NCBI GenBank assembly: GCA_903879915.1
Contig: CAIRNJ010000058.1
Coordinates: forward strand, 1-62,947
Direction of reading: 5' to 3'
DNA from: an uncultured Elusimicrobia bacterium
Lineage (GTDB): Bacteria; Elusimicrobiota; Elusimicrobia; Elusimicrobiales; UBA9959
Length of the DNA stretch: 62,947 nucleotides
A program made the position numbers and the translations under genes. Positions 54,084 through 62,500 of this stretch are shown here, piece by piece. A model generated the notes under the pieces. It did no database searches. It was not told the origin of the DNA and saw nothing but the letters and a program-made list of their open reading frames with translations. Each line of letters begins with the position of its first letter. Positions within the stretch are counted from its first letter, which is position 1.

Positions 54084-55437
54084 ACTTGACCAGGAACATG
54101 TCCTGTCCTCCCGCGCTGAGGTTCCCGTCGAAGGCGCCGTCGGTCTTGCCTGTGACATAAACATAGCCGGCGGCGTCCGTAACCGCCCCGGAGCCGGAGT
54201 CGTCCGCGCCCGAGCCCAGCTGCCTGGTCCATTGCCTGGAGCCGGAGGAGTTATACTTCACCAGGAACATGTCCAGGCCGCCGGCGCTGGCGTTCCCGTC
54301 CAGCCCGCCCTGTGTATAGCCTGTAACGAAGATATCATCGGCCGCGCCCGCGGCCACGCCCGCGCCGGAGTCGTCCAGCGGCGTACCCAGCTGCCTGGTC
54401 CATTTTTTGACGCCGGCGGAGTCATATTTGACCAGGAAAATATCCAGCCCGCCCGCGTTCGTGTTGCCGTCCAGCCCGCCCACGGTGTAACCGGTAACGT
54501 AGACGTTGCCGGAGGAGTCGGCCTCAACGTCGGAGCCCCAATCGGTGAAGCCGGTCCCGAGCTGCCGGGTCCATTGCCTGGCGCCGGCGGTGTCATACTT
54601 CACCAGGAACATGTCATAGCCGCCGGCGCTCGTGTTCCCGTCCAGCCCGCCGTTGGTCACCCCGCAGACATAGATATTGCCGCCAGGATCGGAGGCCGCG
54701 CCGAAACTCCAGTCGTCCGCGGCCGTGCCCAGCTGTTTGGTCCATTGCTTGGCGCCGGAGGAGTTGTACTTCACCAGGAACAGGTCCTGCCCCCCCGCGT
54801 TCGTGTTCCCGTCCAGCCCGCCCAGCGTATAGACGGCCACATAGACATTGCTGGAAACGTCAGCCGCAACGCCCGAGCTGTGCTCGTCGGAAGCCGTCCC
54901 GAGCTGCCTGGTCCATTGTTTCGCGCCGGCGGCGCTGTATTTCACCAGGAACATGTCCAGCCCGCCGGCGCTGGGATTGCCGTCAAGGCCGGCGGCGGCG
55001 TTGCCCGCAACATAAACGTCGCCGGAAGCGTCCACCGTAACCCCGGAAGCCTGGTCGTTCAAAGCCGTTCCGAACTGCCTGGTCCATTGCCTGGCCCCGG
55101 CGGAGTTATACTTCACCAGGAACACGTCGTCGCCCCCGGCGCTGGCGTTCCCGTCCAGCCCGCCGTCGGTAACGCCGGCCACATAGACGTTGCCGGCCGC
55201 GTCCGTGACCGCCCTGTAGCCGTTGTCGGTGGTGGTGGTGCCCAGCTGCACGCTCCAGTCCTTCTCGCCGCTGACCGGCGGCAGCCCGGGCGCGCCCGGC
55301 GCCGCCGGGGAGGCGCGGAGTTTTTTCACGCCGAACCTGACGGCGGGAGGAAGTCCGAAAAATATCTGGGCGTCGGCAGCGCCGGCCGCAAGCAGCGCCG
55401 CGGCCAGAAATACCAGGCGGGGAAGCTGTCGTTTCAT
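54073..55437 (-). CDS. secreted seven-bladed SBBP beta-propeller protein
   Basis: 454 residues from ATG at 55437, which opens a signal peptide (LPRLVFLAAALLAAGAADAQ); longer in-frame starts lack one. Seven repeats of ~54 residues follow, each with QWTRQLGTA, a VYVTGYT-like strand, a GGLDGN loop, SAGG, and DMFLVKYN. This is the SBBP (beta-propeller) repeat with one unit per blade. No catalytic part is visible. Such proteins are common on bacterial surfaces with unknown ligands. It overlaps the following barrel-HEAT gene by 11 bases and is divergent from desulfoferrodoxin. Confidence 0.85.
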   Translation of the reverse strand: MKRQLPRLVFLAAALLAAGAADAQIFFGLPPAVRFGVKKLRASPAAPGAPGLPPVSGEKDWSVQLGTTTTDNGYRAVTDAAGNVYVAGVTDGGLDGNASAGGDDVFLVKYNSAGARQWTRQFGTALNDQASGVTVDASGDVYVAGNAAAGLDGNPSAGGLDMFLVKYSAAGAKQWTRQLGTASDEHSSGVAADVSSNVYVAVYTLGGLDGNTNAGGQDLFLVKYNSSGAKQWTKQLGTAADDWSFGAASDPGGNIYVCGVTNGGLDGNTSAGGYDMFLVKYDTAGARQWTRQLGTGFTDWGSDVEADSSGNVYVTGYTVGGLDGNTNAGGLDIFLVKYDSAGVKKWTRQLGTPLDDSGAGVAAGAADDIFVTGYTQGGLDGNASAGGLDMFLVKYNSSGSRQWTRQLGSGADDSGSGAVTDAAGYVYVTGKTDGAFDGNLSAGGQDMFLVKYAQ

Positions 55438-55512
55438 AGCGCGGATAATTTTCCCATGGGCATTGTTCCTGCCGCGGATATTCCCTCGTGCGCCCGACGG
55501 CTCCTTTCGCCG

Positions 55513-55541
55513 TTTAATCCGCACGGCTCTAATAGTATAAT
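55513..55541 (+). promoter_or_regulatory. putative promoter of the desulfoferrodoxin operon
   Basis: TTTAAT (55513-55518), 17 bases, TATAAT (55536-55541). The leader would be about 33 bases to the ATG at 55581. Confidence 0.5.
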
Positions 55542-55580
55542 AAATCATGCGGGATGAAATTTAGGGTCAGGAGAATGACT

Positions 55581-55964
55581 ATGGCGGAAAAACGAGAGCT
55601 CTACAAATGCGACGCCTGCGGCAACATCGTTGAGGTGCTGCACGGCGGCCCCGGCGTACTTATCTGCTGCGGCGCCGACATGCGCGAGCTGGTGGAGAAC
55701 ACCACCGACGCGGCCAGGGAGAAGCACGTGCCGGTGATGGAGAAAACGGAGAAAGGCGTGACCGTGAAGGTGGGTTCCGTGCCGCACCCCATGGAAGAGA
55801 AACATTTCATAGAGTGGATAGAGCTGGTGGCCGACGGCAAGGTGTTCAGGGAATTCCTGAAGCCGGGCCAGCCCGCCCAGGCAACTTTCTGCCTGTGCTT
55901 CCAGCCCAAAACTTTAGAGGCCAGAGAATACTGCAACCTGCACGGGCTCTGGAAGGCCTCGTGA
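55581..55964 (+). CDS. dfx: desulfoferrodoxin (two-iron superoxide reductase)
   Basis: 127 residues from ATG at 55581, chosen because AGGAG ends 7 bases upstream; the ATG six bases earlier is too close. Reduces superoxide to hydrogen peroxide in the cytoplasm. Center I ligands C10, C13, C29 and C30 are present ([15 protein letters not shown]). Center II has H49, H69 and H75 plus C118 and H121 ([28 protein letters not shown]). E47 and K48, next to the catalytic iron in known enzymes, are also kept. The length fits the family. The stop overlaps the GTG start of the rubrerythrin-like gene. Both indicate anaerobic-type oxygen defence. Confidence 0.95.
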   Translation: MAEKRELYKCDACGNIVEVLHGGPGVLICCGADMRELVENTTDAAREKHVPVMEKTEKGVTVKVGSVPHPMEEKHFIEWIELVADGKVFREFLKPGQPAQATFCLCFQPKTLEAREYCNLHGLWKAS

Positions 55965-56458
55965 GCGCCTCGCTGGCTTACGCCGAGGCGCTGGCCGCCG
56001 CCATACGGGTGGAAGAGAACGGCGCGCTCTTCTACAGGAAAGCGGCCGTCGGGGCGCTGGACCCCGCGGCGGCGCAGGTTTTTTCGAACCTGGCCGCCAT
56101 GGAAGACGAGCACCGGAAATACTTCAGCGCGCTGGCGCAGCGGCTGGAGCAGAAAGAAGGCCTTTTCGGCAGCGACCCCACGGGCAGCTTCTCCGCCGCG
56201 GTCAGGGACATGGCCGACATCGGCATGGCCGGCCTGAGCGGCACCCCGGCGGCTTTCTTCGAAGGAAAAAGGTCCCCGAAAGAGGGCGTGGAGTTCGCGC
56301 TCGGGATAGAAAAGGATTCCATTATTTTCTACCTGACCATCCAGGAAGCCATGGCCGACAGGCAGGAAGCCGAAAAGATAGGCATCATAATCAGGGAAGA
56401 GCTGCGCCACATCGCCCTCCTCCTGACCATGCTTAAAAAGCTGAAAAAACTGCAGTAA
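55961..56458 (+). CDS. rubrerythrin-like ferritin-fold diiron protein without rubredoxin domain
   Basis: 165 residues. GTG at 55961 overlaps the preceding stop (GTGA), with GGAAGG upstream. A four-helix ferritin fold is indicated by [48 protein letters not shown] and [13 protein letters not shown], which supply the E, ExxH, E and ExxH ligands of the diiron site. The rubredoxin tail of full rubrerythrins is absent. A peroxidase role that takes the hydrogen peroxide from the superoxide reductase is the likely job; electrons must come from another carrier. Followed by two terminator hairpins. Confidence 0.85.
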   Translation: MSASLAYAEALAAAIRVEENGALFYRKAAVGALDPAAAQVFSNLAAMEDEHRKYFSALAQRLEQKEGLFGSDPTGSFSAAVRDMADIGMAGLSGTPAAFFEGKRSPKEGVEFALGIEKDSIIFYLTIQEAMADRQEAEKIGIIIREELRHIALLLTMLKKLKKLQ

Positions 56459-56464
56459 CGGACG

Positions 56465-56493
56465 GGGGACGCTGGGCAGCGTCCCCTGTTTTT
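56465..56493 (+). terminator. rho-independent terminator of the dfx operon
   Basis: GGGGACGCT-ggg-CAGCGTCCCC followed by TGTTTTT. Confidence 0.88.
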
Positions 56494-56495
56494 AT

Positions 56496-56527
56496 ACAGC
56501 CTCCGCGGGGAGGCTGTTCTGTTTTTG
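56496..56527 (+). terminator. second, back-up terminator
   Basis: ACAGCCTCC-gcg-GGGAGGCTGT followed by TCTGTTTTT, only a few bases after the first hairpin. The two in tandem give strong insulation from the converging hydrolase gene. Confidence 0.8.
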
Positions 56528-56537
56528 GGCCGGCGGC

Positions 56538-57566
56538 TTATTTGGAGAAAAGCGTCAGCAGCAGGGCCTTGGTGAACTTCGTCCGGTCCAGCGGGATGTT
56601 CTTTGAAACCCTTACCGTCACGCTGTGGTCCAGACCCTCAAGTTTCACCAGGTCCGCCCCGGGCAGGGCGGCGCTGTCCACCGGCACAAGGCCGTCGTTG
56701 ACGATGCCGTGGTCCAGCATAGCGTCACGGAAGAACTTCAGGTTGGTGTCCCACTGGTGGTGGACTGGGTTTTTGAACGTAGCCACCGAGATCACGGGAA
56801 TAGCCGCCGTTATTTCCGCAATGCCGGCGGCGTTGTCGGCCATGTATTTCTTCCTGTCGGTTTCGGACAGGTTTACCATGGATTCCTTGGTGCCGCCCAT
56901 TTTAAGCAGGAGTTTTATGGCCTGGTCAGACAGGATGCTGTGAGAGTTCACATATTCGGCCACCGGCGAACCGTAAAAGGGACTCTGAAGGGTTATTACG
57001 CCGCGCACCTTGGCCAGCAGCGTCTTGTCCGCCCGGAGCGCTTCAAGAGTATCCAGGCCGCCTTTGCTGTGGCCTATTATAAGCACGGGTTTATCCGAGG
57101 CTTTTATGGCCGCCGAAATTACGGCGGCGTTGGTCTGCACCGAGGATTCCGATTGAAGGACAAGGCGCTGGTGCTCCACGCCGAGTTCCTTCAGCCATTT
57201 CATCTGGTCTTCGAAATAGCCGTCGGAAACCGGGGAAAGAAAGGAAAGATGGAACTGGGAAGGGTTCACGTCGGAAAGGAAGCCGGGCACCAGAAGGACC
57301 GTATACGCCCTGAGCCTGTCGGCCGCCGCCGCGTCGAACTGCGCGTCGGCGCTTTGAAAAAAATTCTGGTATACGCCGGTAACTTCCCTTGAAGAGATAG
57401 TTACCGGAGCCGGCTGCGCGGGGATAAGCGCGGCTTGGGGAGCAGCGGGCGCTTCGGCCAGCAATTGGTTCAGGGAAGCCCCGTTGCTTGCAGGACCTGC
57501 TGAATGAGCATTAAGGGAAAAAGAGGCAAGAGCAAGTGTTACCGCCAGGGTTCTATGAAGTTTCAA
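56538..57566 (-). CDS. secreted alpha/beta hydrolase (lipase/esterase-like), TTG start
   Basis: 342 residues. The start is TTG at 57566 with AGGAGG 5 bases upstream; no better ATG exists, and the next residues (KLHRTLAVTLALASFSLNAHSA) form a signal peptide. The hydrolase core shows 'YTVLLVPGFLSD' (oxyanion strand), 'PVLIIGHSKGGLDTLEAL' with the nucleophile Ser in GHSKGG, 'VNDGLVPVDS' for the acid and 'LEGLDHSVTV' for the His. This is the arrangement of triacylglycerol lipase/PGAP1-like enzymes. Substrate unknown. It converges on the dfx operon. Confidence 0.82.
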   Translation of the reverse strand: MKLHRTLAVTLALASFSLNAHSAGPASNGASLNQLLAEAPAAPQAALIPAQPAPVTISSREVTGVYQNFFQSADAQFDAAAADRLRAYTVLLVPGFLSDVNPSQFHLSFLSPVSDGYFEDQMKWLKELGVEHQRLVLQSESSVQTNAAVISAAIKASDKPVLIIGHSKGGLDTLEALRADKTLLAKVRGVITLQSPFYGSPVAEYVNSHSILSDQAIKLLLKMGGTKESMVNLSETDRKKYMADNAAGIAEITAAIPVISVATFKNPVHHQWDTNLKFFRDAMLDHGIVNDGLVPVDSAALPGADLVKLEGLDHSVTVRVSKNIPLDRTKFTKALLLTLFSK

Positions 57567-57705
57567 AGGATCCTCCTTCCGGAACGAGCTAACGAGCTTG
57601 TACTCTAATAGGATAGCCTGCCGGATGTAAAATACCCAGAGTCAGGAGGCCCAGAGAGAGCCGGTAAATGGACCTATACGCCCCTGGTACCCCCCTATTT
57701 TTCAA

Positions 57706-57917
57706 GGCCATCCTGAAAGGATGGCTTTATTTTCTTGAGCGGGCGACTTGCGAGCGGCAGCGAGCTCTCCCCCATAAGGAAGATTCCCATCGCCACGGAT
57801 TAAATGTAAAAGGCCATCCTAAAAGGATGGCTTTATTTTCTTGAGCGGGCGACTTGCGAGCGGCAGCGAGCTCTCCCCCATAAGGAAGATTCCCATCGCC
57901 ACGGATTAAATAAAAAA
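57706..57917. repeat. two 106-bp tandem units containing a copy of the tRNA-Gly 3' end
   Basis: GGCCATCCT hairpins begin at 57706, 57812 and 57918, exactly 106 bases apart. The first two units are nearly identical throughout and each includes GAGCGGGCGA, which is also the 3' end of the tRNA-Gly gene, followed by about 60 bases unrelated to the tRNA. A second piece (GATTCCCATCGCC) repeats the T-arm end of the tRNA in opposite orientation. Each unit carries a terminator-like hairpin. Translated frames here are Cys/Arg-rich and not genes. The adjacent stretch 57567-57703 shows no gene. Confidence 0.85.
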
Positions 57918-57938
57918 GGCCATCCTGAAAGGATGGCC
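57918..57938 (-). terminator. terminator of tRNA-Gly
   Basis: On the minus strand AGGCCATCC-tttc-AGGATGGCC is followed by a T-run (TTTTTT, 57917-57912), 12 bases after the tRNA's CCA. Confidence 0.88.
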
Positions 57939-57950
57939 TGCTTAAATTTT

Positions 57951-58023
57951 GGAGCGGGCGATGGGAATCGAACCCACATCTCAACCTTGGCAAGGTCGCG
58001 TTCTACCACTGAACCACGCCCGC
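57951..58023 (-). tRNA. tRNA-Gly(GCC)
   Basis: The acceptor stem GCGGGCG pairs with CGCCCGC. The D-arm GTTCAGTGGTAGAAC, the anticodon arm CGACCTTGCCAAGGTTG with anticodon GCC, and the T-arm TGGGTTCGATTCCCA are all intact. The discriminator base is T and the CCA end is encoded (57952-57950). Confidence 0.96.
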
Positions 58024-58033
58024 TTGATGCCAT

Positions 58034-58086
58034 ACCTTAGACTTCTAAGGTGCTAATATTCTACCAAAAAAATAAAGGAACTGAAA
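58034..58086 (-). promoter_or_regulatory. putative tRNA-Gly promoter with palindrome at the start point
   Basis: TTTCAG (58086-58081), 17 bases, TAGAAT (58063-58058). The predicted start near 58051 is the edge of an exact palindrome (ACCTTAGA-CT-TCTAAGGT, 58034-58051). The rest of 58087-58180, up to the TolC gene, shows no gene. Confidence 0.4.
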
Positions 58087-58180
58087 CCTTTTACCCGTTT
58101 CGGCATCTCATTAGTGCGGCAACACCGGTTAGCGCCGGCGGCACAGGCAGAGGCGCCCGGCGGGCGGATATGGAGGCGGC

Positions 58181-59527
58181 ATGAAGCGAATAGTCACATT
58201 AATGGCGGTCTTTCTTGTTCTGCCGCTTAAAGCGCAGGCGCAGGGAACCTTAACTTTAGAGGAAACCGTAGAGCGGGGCCTCAGAATAGACAACATAATC
58301 AAAACCGAAGCGGCGCGGGCCGGCGGCGCCAGGGCCGGGCTGGAACAGGCGAAAATGTCACGCTTCGGCGCCCTGAAGCTGAAAGGCATGTATACCGACG
58401 GCAACGATCCCGTCTACGCTTTCGCCACAGCCATGAAGCAGGGCACTTTCAGCATGGGTTCCCTGACAACCATCAACGACCCCGCCCCCGCCCGCAATTT
58501 CAGCGCCGGCATAGAGGCCGGCATCCCGCTGTTCACCGGTTTCGCCGTAAGCAACGCCGTAAAAATGGGGAATTTAGGCGTGGAAGCCGCGCAGAACGGC
58601 TATGAACGCGCCAGGGCCGGCATAACTTTCAGGCTCACTTACCAGTGGCTCACCGTGCTGCTGCGGAGCAAACTGGCGCAGCTGGCGGCCGAAAGCGTGA
58701 AGGCCGCGGAGACGGAATTAAAGACGGCGCAGATGCTGAAAGAAAAGGGCATGGTGCTGGGCTCCGACTATTACGGCGCGGAGGCCATCCTTTCAACGCT
58801 GAAGGGCTACGAAATAAACTGGAACAAAGCGCTGCAGCTGGATACGGAGAAGCTGGGCCTGGCCGCGGGCCTGCCGGGCGGCGTGCAGCCAGTCGGCGAA
58901 CTTAACGCCCCGCTGTACGCTGAAAAGCCGGCCGGCGCGCTGGCCGAAGCCTCCGGCAACAGGCGCGACGTAAAGGCGCTGGAAAAACTGGCCGAGATCG
59001 CGGGAACCGCCCAGGCCATGCAGGCCAACTCCGTGCTGCCGGTGGTGGAAGCCTTCGGCAGTTGGGAGACCAATTCAAAAAGTCTTTCTGATTTCAGGTC
59101 CAACCGCCTGCTGGGCCTGCGCTTTTCCATGCCCATAGGCGACCCCGCGTATTACGCCAGGAAGGACGCGGCCGGGGCCGAAGCCGCCATGGCCCGCAGC
59201 CGCCTGGACGAAGCCCGCCTGCAGGTTACCATTGAAGTGGCAGAGGCCATGAACAACTACGGCGCGGCCCGGGAAAGCCTGCCGGTGGCGAAAGAAACCC
59301 TGGAAAAAGCCCGGCAGTCGCTGGAACTGTTCCGCCCGCTGTACCGCCAGGGGCGCCAGAGCGTGCTGGAAGTGCTGCGCGCCCAGGCCGCGGTGCTGCA
59401 GGCCGAAGCGGCCTATTATGAAACCATTTATAAAACACACCTCTACCACGCGCAGACGCTGCTGGCCACGGAAACGCTGGACGCCGGCGCGGTAAAAGAG
59501 ATGTCGGCCGCACTCGGCGGGAAATGA
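58181..59527 (+). CDS. TolC-family outer-membrane efflux channel
   Basis: 448 residues with a signal peptide (TLMAVFLVLPLKAQAQG). It is largely helical with two repeated halves, as in TolC: 'LTLEETVERGLRIDNIIKT' opens the first half and 'GIEAGIPLFTGFAVSN' is the short strand pair; 'LGLRFSMPIGDPAYYA' is the equivalent in the second half. It forms the trimeric outer-membrane tunnel of a tripartite pump. GGAGGCGGC lies just before ATG. The gene is followed after 15 bases by an RND pump gene; the usual HlyD-type adaptor gene is missing between them. Confidence 0.9.
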   Translation: MKRIVTLMAVFLVLPLKAQAQGTLTLEETVERGLRIDNIIKTEAARAGGARAGLEQAKMSRFGALKLKGMYTDGNDPVYAFATAMKQGTFSMGSLTTINDPAPARNFSAGIEAGIPLFTGFAVSNAVKMGNLGVEAAQNGYERARAGITFRLTYQWLTVLLRSKLAQLAAESVKAAETELKTAQMLKEKGMVLGSDYYGAEAILSTLKGYEINWNKALQLDTEKLGLAAGLPGGVQPVGELNAPLYAEKPAGALAEASGNRRDVKALEKLAEIAGTAQAMQANSVLPVVEAFGSWETNSKSLSDFRSNRLLGLRFSMPIGDPAYYARKDAAGAEAAMARSRLDEARLQVTIEVAEAMNNYGAARESLPVAKETLEKARQSLELFRPLYRQGRQSVLEVLRAQAAVLQAEAAYYETIYKTHLYHAQTLLATETLDAGAVKEMSAALGGK

Positions 59528-59542
59528 CCCACGGAGAGAACA

Positions 59543-62500
59543 ATGCACAACGAAACCCATAAAAAATACGGGATGGCCGGGCGCATGGCGGAGGCCTTCA
59601 TAAGCTCCCGTCTTACGCCCATCCTGATAATCACTTTCATGCTGCTGGGCGTGTTCGCCACGTTCAAGCTGCCGCGCGAAGAGGAGCCGCAGATAAACGT
59701 GCCCATGTTCGACATCATGGTGCCGTTCTACGGCGCCGCGCCCAAAGAGATAGAAAAGCACCTGGTGGAAGTGGGCGAGCGCAAGCTCTGGGAGATACCG
59801 GGCGTGGAATACATCTACTCCATCGCCCAGCCCAACTTCGCCATGTTCACCGTGCGCTTCAAGGTGGGCACCGCGCCCGAGACCGCGGCCAACCTTATCT
59901 ACACCAAGACGCTGGACAACAAGGACCTCTTCCCGCGTAGCGCCGGCGAGCCGCTTATCAAGTTCCGCGCCATCGACGATGTCCCCGTGCTGGCCCTCAC
60001 CCTCTGGGGCGAAGGCGGCGGCGACTACGCGCTGCGCCGCGCCGCGGCCCGCATACAGACCGAGCTCAACGCCGTGCCGGACGTTTCCGAAACCCGCATA
60101 ATAGGCGGCCACAAGCGCCAGTTCATCGTGCACTTCGACCCCGCGGCACTGGCCCGGCACCGCCTCACGCCGCCCATGCTGGCCGGCATCATAAAAATGT
60201 CCAACGCCCGGCTGCCAGCCGGCCGCTACAACCAGGGCGACGCCGTGCTGCTGGCCGAGACCGACGCCTTCATACGCAGCGCCGAAGACCTGAAGAACAT
60301 CATAGTGGGCGTTTACGACGGCCGCCCGGTGAAGCTCTCCGAGATAGCCGCCGTTCTCGACGGCCCCGACGAGGAAGAGCGCGCCGTGACCATGCTGCAG
60401 GGCCCCGCCTCGGCGGTAAAAGCCGCCGGCGAACGCCCCGCCGTAACCCTTTCCGTGGCCAAACGCCGCGGGGCCAACGCCACCGAGGTGGCGCGCGCCG
60501 TGCTGGCCAAGGTGGAGGCCATGAAAGGCCGCGAAATACCCGACGGCGTGAATTTGGCCGTCACCCGCAATTACGGCGAGACGGCCAAGGCCAAGTCCGA
60601 CGAGCTGATCTACCACATGCTGCTGGCCACGCTGTCGGTAACGCTGCTTATCGCGCTAACGCTGGGCCTGCGCGAGGCCGCCGTGGTGCTGGTGGCCATC
60701 CCGGTAACGCTGGCGCTCACCATGCTGGTGTATTATCTCTACGGCTACACCCTTAACCGCATCACCCTGTTCGCGCTGATCTTCTCCATCGGCATTCTCG
60801 TCGACGACGCCATCGTGGTGGTGGAGAACATAAACCGCCACTGCGTGCTGAACCGCAAGAATTCGCTGTTCAGGAACATCCTCAACGCCGTGGACGAGGT
60901 AGGCAACCCGACCATCCTCGCTACCTGGACGGTGATAGCCTCCATCCTGCCCATGGCTTTCGTCAGCGGCATGATGGGCCCTTACATGCGCCCCATCCCC
61001 ATAGGCGCGTCGGTGGCCATGCTGTTCTCGCTGGGCGTGGCTTTCGCCTTCACGCCCTGGCTGTACGCCCGGGTGGTGCGGCGCTGGCCGGTGACGCACT
61101 GCGAGAACGTTCAGGAAGGCCTGCTGGACCGCCTGTACCGCGGCCTGATGAAAAAACTTATCTACGAACCAGCCGCCGGCAGGAAATTCCTGCTGTTCAC
61201 CGCCGGGCTGCTGGCCGTGGTGCTGGCCATGGTGGGCTTCAGGCTGGTGATCTTCAAAACCCTGCCTTTCGACAATAAGAACGAGTTCCAGGTGATGATA
61301 AACATGCCGGAAAGCTCCTCGCTGGAGCGCACCCGCCGGGCCGCCGGCGAAATGGCGGCCTATCTCTCCGCCGTGCCCGAGGTGCGCGACCTCCAGGTCT
61401 ATGCCGGCGCCTCCGCGCCGTACAACTTCAACGGGCTGGTGCGCCATTACTTCCTGCGCAGCCAGCCTTACCAGGCGGACATCCAGGTGAACCTGTCGGA
61501 TAAAAGCGACAGGCGGCGCCAGAGCCACGACATAGCCGTGGCCGTACGCGCGCCGCTCAAGCAGATAGCCGACAGCTACGGCGCGCGCCTGCAGGTGGCG
61601 GAAGTGCCGCCCGGCCCGCCGGTAATGGCCACCATGCTGGTGGAGGTGTTCGACCCCAACCCCGCCAACCAGCGGGCGCTGGCCGAACAGATAAAGAACA
61701 TACTGAAAGCGGCGCCCGGCATAGTGGACGTGGATTCCTATATCCCGGAGGACCAGCCCATGACCCGACTGGTGGTGGACCGGCAGAAGGCCACCTTGAA
61801 CGGCGTGGCGGCCTCCGAGATAGCCCAGACGGCGGCGCTGTCGCTGTCCGGCGCGGACATAGATTCCGCGCACGTCGAGGACGAGAACGAGGCCGTGGAC
61901 ATCCGCCTGCGGCTGTCGCCGGAAAAACGGCAGCGGCTGGAGACGCTCAAGGAAATAAAGTTCTTCTCGCCCAACGGCACGGCCATCCCCATGGCCGCCA
62001 TGGTAAAAGCCGAGACCGGGCTTGAGAACCAGCCCGTCTACCACAAGAACCTGCAGCGCGTGATGTACGTTACGGCGGACATCGCCGGCGGCACCGAAAG
62101 CCCGGTGTACGCGGTGCTGGACCTGAAAGCGAAGATAGACGCGCTGTCCAAGGCGCGCGGCGCGAAGATAAACCAGTACTTCACCCGCCAGCCGGACAGC
62201 TCTTCGGAGACGGCCATAAAGTGGGACGGAGAATGGCATATAACCTACGAGGTGTTCCGGGACCTCGGCCTGGCTTTCGCCATGGTGCTGGTGCTCATCT
62301 ATATCCTGGTGGTGGCCTGGTTCGAGGACTTCCTTACGCCGCTGATAATAATGGCGGCCATCCCGCTGGCGCTGATAGGCATAATCCCGGCGCACTGGGG
62401 CATGGGCGCGTTCTTCACGGCCACGTCGATGATAGGCTTCATAGCCTCGGCCGGCATCGTGGTGCGCAACTCCATTATCCTGGTGGATTTCATCAACCTG

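Noticed and set aside
57727-58033. Two minus-strand frames rich in Cys/Arg/Trp in the tandem units
   Set aside because: They read through the tRNA, its terminator and repeat copies; not genes.
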